Shown: piece by piece, positions 55,640 through 64,000 of the stretch
Numbering within the stretch: position 1 is the first letter of the stretch
Layout of the letters: each line of letters starts with the position of its first letter
NCBI GenBank assembly: GCA_025769875.1
Contig: JAGFNK010000194.1
Location: 25,625 to 89,624, forward strand
Direction of reading: 5' to 3'
Source of the DNA: Russula earlei
Taxonomy: Eukaryota > Basidiomycota > Agaricomycetes > Russulales > Russulaceae
DNA length: 64,000 nucleotides
Notes under the pieces: model-generated
The model's input: the letters and a program-made list of their open reading frames with translations, nothing else
What the model was told of the DNA's origin: nothing
The model's database searches: none
Position numbers and translations under genes: made by a program

Positions 55640-55800
55640 GCTAGTGTTTTGCCTGGCCTGGCCTCAGGCTGCGAGCCAGGCCAAGCCAGGCTGAAATAGG
55701 CCGGGCCGAGCTGGGCCAAAGTGACAGCTTTTTGATGGCTTTGGCCCAGCCTACAATTTGAAAAGCCAGAGCCAGGCCATCAAGCCCCGACAGGCCGTCG
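55640..55800. repeat. hAT subterminal repeats
   Basis: GCCTGGCC, GCCAGGCC, GGCCGGGCC and GGCCCAGCC variants recur in both orientations over about 160 bp next to the left end. hAT transposases bind such short subterminal repeats. Confidence 0.75.
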
Positions 55801-56008
55801 ATTGGGGTAATCATCAAACTTTAATTTGTTGACTTTGCATGGACACACCTTTGTTCCCTGTCAGTTTTCATTGTCACATGTGTGCTTCCCTCTCATCCTT
55901 CTTTTTTGCTCAAGTACATGTTCAATGTAAGCCTTGGTGGCCTATATGATGATGTGCTGAATGCTCACCTTTGTGTCAACTTGCGCTCCTCCCCCTTCTG
56001 CATCCAAA

Positions 56009-59000
56009 ATGTCCACTCCTGAAATAGTCAAACAACTTGTCAAGGAGATCAGTGTTCTCTCAAGCTCTTTGTTGGATGCTGTGCCCAGAGGATCCAAAGA
56101 TGATAAAATCTGGTCAGTTATGAATACAATGGAAGGTGATATTGAAACCTTCAGCCGTCGGTTTGATGCCTTGTTTTGGGAGGATTGTTGGGATCCTGGT
56201 GGCCGCCTTCACTATATTTGCCAGGGCAAACTTGGAATGGGTCTTGTCATATCTTACCTTTTGAAAATCCACTGGACACACAATTTTCCCTTGGATCCTG
56301 TGGAGCTGAAATTGCGACGTCTCATAGATGAGTTGAGACATCTCCAGTGAGTACCTAAATAATTGTTTGTAATTTGTATTGATGGATTGTTAGACAAGCG
56401 GTTGTACCTCACCCAGCATGAACTGTCAATCCTGCTGCAAAGCTCAAGAACACTGCCAACACCAAGGCCCCTCAACTTTCCTTCCAGCGCAAAGCTGTCC
56501 AGGATTTTCACTCCTGACAAACCGAGAAGAACGATCCTCCTCCTGCATCTTCAACACCGGATGCAAATCCACATGCACCATCCTCAGTTGACATGGAGTT
56601 GGCTCCCCAAAACAAGCGTAGCAACTCATCCATCAACAACAGCAACACTGAAGACAAGATTGTTGATCAGCCACTGCCATGTATGTCTTGTTTTCATCTA
56701 ACAATTACTTTCTCATTTGCAAGTACTTCCTTTACAGCCAAAAAGAAGAATGCAACGGCAACAATGTCACAGGGGAAGAGCAAGCGTGCAACATCAGCAA
56801 CAGTTGAAACTGTTGACGATGTGGATATGACAGATGCTGAGGAGAACATATATTTCAAGGGTATGCTTTTCCCAATCATGGTGGTCATCTGCATAAACTC
56901 AAGTGCTTGTTGATTTAGGGAAGAAGAAAAGTGCGACCCTTGGCAATCCACAAGTGGTCGATGCCGACAGCCTACTCATTGATGTGGATGTTCAGTTGGT
57001 TGATAACAATCCGACTATGTGTGAAGATAAGTGACAAGATGTTGATTATTTCTTTCATCTTGCTGTTGTCAAACATGGGCATGGGAAGTCTAAAAAGTTC
57101 TGTGTGTGCAAACTTTGCCCATGAGTTCTTGCATTTAATTCTTTCACATACAGTATATTGATGTGAGATGTGTAGGGGCAACAAGAGCCTTGTTGATGAA
57201 GTCACAACATTATGATGCCATCTTGAAGCGGGTCATGCAGTATGTTATTTTTGCAACTTTTCTTAAATTTCTTAGTTCTCATCTATTTAGGGCAAATATC
57301 TCAACTGGGCAAATGGGGCCAACTTCATGTCTAAGCTTCCTGGGGACATCAAAAGGCGGAAGGCAGCAGCAGAAGAAGCAACACACACACTGGAGCATGA
57401 CCTTAGAGAGAAGCCTCATTCAGAGTGGGTCATCCCTTACTCAGACAAGCTGTTCCACCGTGCAGCAGTAGAGTGGCTTGTGGTGACAGATCAGGTATGG
57501 AATTTATTTTTACAACTTTTTCTGGTTTAATTGTCTTTCTTCCTAGCTGATCCATGCCCTTGAACATCCTAAGTTCAAGGAGATGATAGACATTGCTTCT
57601 CATGCAACAAATGCGGTGAAGATCCCAGGACAGAAGGCAACGCACACAGAAATAATGTGCATGTTCAAGAACCACCTTACATAATTGAAATCCGAGCTCA
57701 ATGTAAGTGTTGTTCTGCTCTTTTGTTCATTTCTCATTGTATTACAGGATCCTACCGTTCAAGGTGAAGTGAGCTTGACTTGTGATGCATGGCTGGCAGG
57801 AAACATGGATGGCTACTTTGTGGTCACAGCACACTGGATTGAGGAGCCAATGCCTTGCAAATGGGAACTCAAGGGTGCCCTGATTGGGTTCACACAACTC
57901 AACAATGCACACAACGGTGAATGGCTGGGTCAAGCACTATTCAAGATAGTTAAACACATCGGAATTGAGCATAAGGTAAGTGCATCATCACTATCATGCT
58001 CCCATCATGCTTATCCTCTACCAAGGTTGGCCATGTCACCTGCGATAATGCGAGCAACAATCCAACAATGATGAAGGAATTCGCTGCACAACTGAAGACC
58101 ATTACAGGCAAGAAGTCCAACGGAAGAAAGAGAAAGATCAAGTACGCTGGTCCACGAGTGTACCGAATTCAGTTACTGACAAACAATCGCTGTCTCACAC
58201 ATGTCATCAACCTGGCAACACAAATGCTCATCTCAACATACAGCAAGTCACCCCATTTCGATCCAAAGCAGCTGGATGCTCATATACCAACATCATGCGA
58301 TGAGGTGGGGCTGGTAAGGGCAATTGTTGTCAAGGAACGTGTCGTAAATTACCCCTTTGACGGTTCATCTCTAACCCTTTTGTTATTGTTCTTCCCCTTC
58401 ACCCTTGTCCCCTTGGTTACTGTTTCATCCCTTGATACTGATGACCTTCTATTGTTTCACCTATTGTGTTTCACCTATTGTGTTTCACTTATTGTTCGAG
58501 TCCCTTTTTGCTATTGGTTCACCCTTATCTATTGTTCTACATATGGTACTGTACAGCCTCGCTAGATACAGTATTTAAGCACCTGTGAAAGCTGGGGAAT
58601 ACCCCAAGCTTAGCTTTGTTCCATTTCCTGTCGCATCCCTTTGCCCTGTATCCTCTCTCAAATCACAACTTGTTTGTGCTGGCTTTTACCTTGCCTGACA
58701 ACAACACACTAGGAGGAACTCTTGCATTCCTCTTACTCCTTTCTTGCTCTATCATCGTCCTCCTCTTCTGTGAAACCAGAAGATCGACTCTGTCTGTGGA
58801 CTGAGTCATTGTCTGACTCAGCCTTGAGACACTAAACCTTTGATCTGGTCCCCTTGAGCTGGTCCCCACTGAACCCCTTGAACCAAGTCACAGGGACTTG
58901 GCCCCCACAGAATCTTGAGCTAACGCTCTTAGGGCTGCAATGCCATAACAGAATGCTCCTCATCAAAGCGAAAAGAAATGTGGAAAACCATTCAGAATAA

Positions 59001-60050
59001 GGTAAACCATGGACCATCCGTTCAACTTATCCTTGATATGAAGGTGCAATGGTCATCAACATTTCTTATGCTGGATTGTGCGGAAAGAAAAAAAGATGTG
59101 CATAACTAGTTCTATATGAAGATGTCTACTCCTTACTTGTTTTCCACAGTGCATTGATGCATTTGTTGACAAACTTTGTTGGGAAGAACATGACTCCGTA
59201 AAATGGGATAAGATACGCAAGCTGAAGCTTAAAAGTAATGAGTGGTTGTGCATGAATATCTTCCTTGGCTTGCTAAGTGTATGTCTGCCCTTATCTCTTT
59301 AAATCAAAGCTTGACATTCTTTAGCATGCTGATAATGCTCAACAGGCATTTCATCTGACAATGTCCCTACTCTTCACTATGCAATCCCCTCACTGGAAGC
59401 CCTTCACCGAGCATGGTCCACACGCACTGGCCATCCTAAATTTCAGCCATTCACCTCTGCCCTTTGTGCCACATGTCAGAAGATTGATGAGTACTATAAG
59501 AAGACAACCAACTCTCCTGCGTACATCATGTCAATGAGTATGAGTGTTATACCTTATCCTACACCTTGATGTTGCTGATATATCTCTAGTTCTTAATCTG
59601 AAGGAGAAAATGGGATACTTCAAGAAGCACTGGTCAACTGGGCTCCAGGAGGAAGTCCAGAATTGTGTTGAGGAGGAGGTATATTCAAGTTACTCTCTTC
59701 CATTTCGTTTGCTCAGTACTTTTAGTTCAAAGAATGGTGGCTACAGTTGCATAGTGGTCCCATGACAACGCAACCGGTACTATCAACAAAGAGCAAGGGC
59801 CTGCATGCTCTGCTTTGAGAACTTGATGACAATGAAGAAGACCACACAGCTGATATAGGGGTGGATGTGCCAGATAATCCTCAACAGACATGGCTTCGTG
59901 ACTACCAAGCCTATATGGACATTCCTGAGCAAGTGGTGGAAGGCTGGACAGCAGTCCAGTGGTGGGGTGTGAGTATTTCAAACTGAACATTCTGACGACC
60001 TGTGTCTAACAACATCTTGTAGTACAATGCACAACGCTATCATCCTGCAT
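56009..60050 (+). pseudogene. hAT transposase
   Basis: Starts MSTPEIVKQLVKEIS. At least eight short introns (for example 56347-56393) separate the exons. Recognisable parts: a BED-like VCKLC segment (about 57110), LTCDAWLAGNMDGYF with the first Asp (about 57775), WELKGALIGFTQLNNAHNGE, GHVTCDNASNN with the second Asp (about 58030), LTHVINLATQ, DEVGLVRAIVVKER, then SSKRKEMWKTIQ after LTR-I, LILDMKVQWSSTFLML, YAIPSLEALHRAW-like text and the C-terminal dimerisation motif AVQWWG (about 59965). Stops near 56513 and 57035, the first probably CGA-to-TGA, show decay. It ends at RYHPAWG, where Copia-H begins. Some exon borders are uncertain. Confidence 0.85.
58340..58950 (+). mobile_element. Solo LTR, family LTR-I, in the hAT element
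   Basis: 611 bp, TGTCGTAAATT...GCCATAACA. TSD is GAACG on the left (58335-58339) and GAATG on the right (58951-58955): one CpG transition separates the two copies. TATA-like GTATTTAAG (about 58571) is followed by a GCTGGGG...CCCCAAGC hairpin. Ignoring it, the hAT frame reads VVKERSSSKRKEMW. Confidence 0.88.
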
Positions 60051-60056
60051 GGGGTT

Positions 60057-60440
60057 TGTTGCACAGCATAGAGCACAGCTAACAGGCCAAGCAACCCACC
60101 TTAGAGGTTGTGCTAATGCTCAAGTGATATTGGGGTGTAGAGCGATGTGTATACTTGTCTACATGTATGGTATTTATACCTCTATGACCCAGGGCTGTTC
60201 CTAAGTCCAAAAGAGGTGACTACAGGTGTCCACTATATCGCGCATTAAGTGACGTGTGATGTGGAAATGTTCTAGATGCAGCATAAGGCTGCATCTTGTG
60301 ATAGATAGCGTAGTATGCATAACCCTATTGCCATAAGTGCATATACTAAAGTTCTGTCTAACACGTAACATCTATGAGCGGATCTTGAACCTTTTTGAAG
60401 GTCTTCGCCTTCTTTGATCTGTTCGGGTTCCGGTTCAACA
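60057..60440 (-). repeat. Copia-H 3' LTR
   Basis: 384 bp, TGTTGCACAGC...GGTTCAACA in plus-strand reading. It differs from the solo copy at 44718 mainly by about 12 extra bases near the left end and by scattered CpG changes. Confidence 0.88.
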
Positions 60441-60452
60441 CTCCCCCTTGCT
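60441..60452 (-). promoter_or_regulatory. Copia-H polypurine tract
   Basis: AGCAAGGGGGAG on the minus strand directly abuts the 3' LTR start TGTTGAACC. This is the expected plus-strand primer site. Confidence 0.82.
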
Positions 60453-60489
60453 AAGTGCATCGGTAGATGCCATGAGCATTTTCCCACAT

Positions 60490-62700
60490 TCAGGGGTAGA
60501 ACATTAGTCCTAGTTGCTCCCTGAATTTGAGGAACTTGATGCGACCAAGGTTCTTGGTGAACATGTCGGCTGGGTTGTTAGCCCCTTCAATAAAGAATAG
60601 CTCCACCTGTTTGTTTTGTATGACTTCACGAATGAAGTGATAGTGCAAATCAATGTGTTTGATGTGCTTTTCTTGTACAGGATTGGAGGCTAAGAATATT
60701 GAGCCTTGGTTATCACCGAACAGTGGGATGGGAGCAAGATTAATGCCAAGTTCTGTTAGTAAGGATTTGATCCAAACTAATTGTCTGCTCATGTCAGAGA
60801 GCGACATGTACTCAGCTTCAGTGGAGGAGAGCGCGACTGTCTTCTGCGCTCATGAGTTCCCCGAAAATATTGCTCCAGCCAGGTTCACCATATAGCCTGT
60901 AGTGGACTTCCGATTAGTCAGATCAGAAGCCCAGTCAGAGTTGGCATATGCCATCAAGCTGCCATTAGATGGTCCATCATAGACCAAGGCATAATTGGCG
61001 GTTCCCAAGAGGTATCGGCAAATATAGAATGCACGATTTAAATGATCCTCTGAGGGATTGGCAGTGTGTTGCGACAACTTTGTGACAGCAAAGGCTATGT
61101 CTGGACGCGTTCCAAGCATTATGTATAGGAGTGATCCTATAACGTGCTGGAATTTTGACCGCAAGGCTGGGTCAGCAGCGGAAGTGGTGGGAGAGGGGTG
61201 ATAGCCCTCTGGTAGCGGAGTAGGAGCAGGGTTTGCATTAAGCAAGTCAAAATGCTGCAGCACTTTCTTTAGATATTCAGTCTGGTCCAGGTGTATCTGG
61301 CCGGACTTGCATTGAATGTGCATGCATAGAAATTCTTGGGCATCGCCCAGATCTTGACATTCCCAAAGCTTCATGAAGCGCTCCTTTGTTTTATTGATTT
61401 GTTTTTTGTCTGCTCCAAAGAAGAGCACATCATTGACATAGACGATGGCTATGATGCTCTTGTCTTTACTAACAAAGAGCCCAGAGTCAGACATAAGGCG
61501 AATAAGGCCGAGCGAGGCCATGGACTTGTCAAGGGCTTTCCACCATGCAAGTGCTGCTTGCTTCAGTCCATATATTGCGCATTTAAGGCGCATGACTTTA
61601 CACTCTTGGCCTTTTATTTTGAAGCCCTTGGGCTGCTCCATATAGAGCTCTTCATCGAGCTAACCATAGAGAAAGGCAGTCTTGATGTCTAGTCTGCTAA
61701 TGTGCCAGTTTTTGAGCGCTGCAAGTGCAATCATCAGATGGACTGTCTCAAACCGTACCACGGGTGAGAATATTTCATCATAGTCAATGCCTTCTACTTG
61801 GGAGAAGCCTTTGGCGACTAGTCTGGCTTTTTTACAACCATCAGACTTAAGGTCAAATACCCATCTGTTTTCAATTATTTTGCGATCCTTGGGAGGATCA
61901 ACTAGTTCGAAGACTTTGCATCTGTGGAGGGATTCCAACTCCTCGCGACAAGCATCTTTCCACTCCTTCTGGAGTTCACTTGGCATTCGCAGAATGTCCC
62001 TAAAGGTCCATTCGCGAATCTTCACAGTATCGGGTGCTTCTGAACTTAGTGGAACTGCTTGGGTGAGCAGATAGTTCAGAAATTTGACTCCCCCTTCCCT
62101 TGCTAGATGTAGAATGTCTTCTACCTCATCCTCAGAGGCTTGCGGCAGTTGATCGTCAAGGACGACAGGAGGGTAAGGGCCTGGTGTGGCCGATCCTGAT
62201 GTACTATCCTCGCCAGAGCTACCGGGTTGGTATTCTGTCATTGATCTCCATGTGCGTGTGCACCGAACATCTTTTTCCACTTCTGTGGGGTGTCTGCGTT
62301 CACCATAGACATTGCCAGGACGGGTAGGTACTTTCCTCAACCACTGAGACCTTCAAAGAGGTACAGGTTCTTCAACAGGAGGAGGGGACAGTGTAGGAGG
62401 GACAGGCGTTTGCTCGCGTTCCTCTTCTTCTGGCGCCTGTATAGGCTGCTCATCGTCCCCACTTTTAATTATAGGGAATGGGTCGTCAACACCAGGAATG
62501 GTGTCTTCGACAGGTTGTTGCGGTAGTTCATCACACAGTTCATTAATCCGCGTGGTACCATTAGTGCGCGCTTTGTCACATTTGGGGTACAGGGTCTCAT
62601 TGTACAGAGCGGTAGCATTTGTGTAAAGCATATTATTAGGGAGCCTCATGAAGCATGAGGCTTTGATCCCCTCAGTATGACCAAGGTAGATCATTAGCTC
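60490..62700 (-). pseudogene. Copia-H RT and RNase H
   Basis: In one frame from the integrase: a Pro/Glu-rich linker (QAPEEEEREQTPVPPTLSPP), then RT with [48 protein letters not shown] and YGLKQAALAWW. The palm reads YVNDVLFF where copia RTs have YVDD: the first catalytic Asp is Asn, matching a CpG G-to-A change. RNase H has GSLLYIMLGTRPDIAFAV, YANSDWASD (Asp-to-Asn again) and STEAEYMSLSD, ending LGLMFYP. In-frame stops at four places (including the integrase end near 62724); three are explained by CGA-to-TGA. No frameshift was seen, so decay is by point changes only. Confidence 0.92.
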
Positions 62701-62724
62701 GCTTTTAGGCGAAAGCTTATTGAC

Positions 62725-63981
62725 TCAACACTTTTCTGGTATGTGCACATATGCACCGCAACCAAATACTCTGAGGTGTGAGATATCAGGGACCTCGTTC
62801 TTTAGGACTTTGTAGGGTGTACGCCATTGAAGGCGTCTGGCAGGTGTCCTATTGTAACAGTGTGTCCCATGATTCACTGCAAATTCCCACCAGGAGGGAG
62901 GTAGACAAGCTTCAAGGCACATTGCCTGAGCTTTGTCCATTACAGTGCGCATAAAGCGCTCTGCGTGTCCATTCTGTTGTGGAGTGTATGGGGTGCTTTG
63001 CAGGATTTTAATTCCTTTGTCCTTTAGGATGTTATCAAAGGCCTCGGACTTGTACTCTCCGCCAGCATCGGACATCCACTCTTTAATTCCTGCTTTATAT
63101 TGGTTCTTGACCATAGCAAGGAATTGCTTGATGGCCATAATGATCGACTTTTTATTTTTTAGGAGTGTGATCCATGCATAGGAAGAATAATCGTCAATGA
63201 AGCTGACGAAATATTTGTACTTATGATATGACTTCACAGGGAAACTCTTAAGGTCTGAGTGAATACGCTCGAACAGTGCGGAAGCATGAGTTTCAGAAGG
63301 GGGGTGCGCAGATGCAGGCATCTTGCCTTGCACGCAGCCAGGACATACCGGCTGTTCCTGAGGGATTTTCAGGTCTTCAGGTAGACCCTTGGTATGTGTC
63401 TTTGCACGTGTTACGACACCCTTAGATGGGTGGCCAAGGCATTGGTGAATGACATCATAATCTACCGCATAGATAAGAGAATGCGCTTGCGCGCTTTCAA
63501 TTGAGGCATCTAACCAATATGTGGTTTGACCCAGGAATAAGGGGTAAGAGGACAGGATTATTCGTCCGTCCTCTCTTAGGGAAATATGATTTCTATTCCC
63601 TAATGCATGCATCCCTTGTTGTAAAAACTCCCCCATAGATAATATCCGAGTGTTAATTTTCGGAATATATAGAACAGGAGAAATGCACGTGACAACCATT
63701 TTAGAGTTGACAGTGTGTCGAAGCAACACAGCGCCTTTGCCTTCCACATAGATTGTGTTATTGGCAGTTTTAACAGGGGATCTTTTGTGCGGCAAAGCCG
63801 GCATATACTCTATAAAGTCTTTTATTTTGAAGGTGAAGTGTGTGGATGCGCCAGAGTCAAGGAGCCATAAGGATCCCATTTTACTCAAGTCATGCTTTCC
63901 TCTACATCTCAAACAATCTTTCTTACATTCACTTTGAAGGGAAGTAGGTCCCTTCGCTAATTTGTACATTATATGATACAA
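62725..63981 (-). pseudogene. Copia-H protease and integrase
   Basis: 418-codon open segment of pol, with a Cys-rich DCLRCRGKH start (end of Gag nucleocapsid or linker). The protease is LWLLDSGASTHF. The pre-integrase HHCC block has HQCLGHPSKGVV and CPGCVQGKM. The integrase core has HSDLKSFP, WMSDAGGEYKS and QNGHAERFMRT, keeping Asp, Asp and Glu, and ends HLRVFGCGAYVHIP. A TGA after EKC (an Arg codon ancestrally, by CpG change) separates it from the RT part. The frame continues toward the window edge. Confidence 0.92.
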
Positions 63982-64000
63982 GCGAACACTTATTAGACAT

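Larger units (their letters stand above)
55630..60056 (+). mobile_element. hAT DNA transposon, cut by Copia-H
   Basis: The left end CAGGGGTG at 55630 fits the hAT terminal consensus and is followed by dense GGCCTGGC subterminal repeats. A multi-exon hAT transposase gene follows on the plus strand. Solo LTR-I lies inside it. The 3' end of the transposase and the right terminus are lost to Copia-H at 60057 and would lie beyond the window. Confidence 0.88.
60057..64000 (-). mobile_element. Copia-H: Ty1/copia element, truncated by the window edge
   Basis: Minus-strand element with 3' LTR (60057-60440), polypurine tract and a pol region running to the right edge; gag and the 5' LTR lie outside. 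It has inserted into the C-terminal exon of the hAT transposase. The left flank 60052-60056 is GGGTT, and the matching TSD would be beyond the window. A solo LTR of the same family is at 44718-45090. Confidence 0.92.

Noticed and set aside
55630..55644. CAGGGGTGCAGCTAG as the Helitron 3' end (CTAG)
   Set aside because: The same bases make a good hAT 5' terminus followed by hAT subterminal repeats, and no Helitron end hairpin is clear.

Overview
The window is a dense nest of transposable elements with no recognisable host gene. The element set (Ty3/gypsy chromoviruses with a C-terminal chromodomain, Ty1/copia, an autonomous Helitron, PIF/Harbinger with a Myb-like partner ORF, hAT, a pogo-type DDE element with a Ulp1 protease), introns of about 50 nt with GTNNGT...AG borders, and heavy loss of CpG to TpG/CpA in the older copies all suggest a filamentous basidiomycete, probably an Agaricomycete with a TE-rich genome. 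That placement is inference; no marker gene is present.

Layout. 1-3450: mostly unassigned DNA, with a GGAAAC-rich block and a perfect 392-bp palindrome (1830-2221). 3.5-8.1 kb: a degenerate copia element (Copia-1) split by a solo LTR (LTR-B), itself split by a solo gypsy LTR; then a solo LTR-C, a block with no CpG, and an LTR-B fragment. 8116-17313: gypsy element Gyp-1 (minus strand, both LTRs, gag, pol, a third ORF), with two solo LTRs inside gag. 17314-28940: Gyp-2, a 5'-truncated, strongly decayed relative on the plus strand, carrying a Harbinger element, a 2.5-kb element with about 400-bp inverted repeats, and an LTR-C. 29261-45516: a Helitron (RepHel) broken by LTR-C, by LTR-E (which contains Gyp-3, which contains another LTR-C), by a further LTR-C and by a solo copia LTR. 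45517-55621: an LTR-B split by Copia-G, which contains a 4.25-kb DNA transposon coding for a Ulp1 protease fused to a DDE transposase. 55630-60056: a hAT element with a solo LTR inside, cut by Copia-H, which runs off the right edge.

Most insertion borders could be read to the base because target-site duplications (TSDs) are intact, giving a relative order of insertion up to four levels deep. Coding sequences often stay in frame when the insertion is ignored, so many hosts were coding when hit. Later decay is dominated by C-to-T and G-to-A changes at CpG, which account for many of the internal stops and several lost catalytic Asp residues.

Family names (Gyp-1 to 3, Copia-1/G/H, LTR-A to I) are local labels only. 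Every domain call is by eye from the translated sequence.
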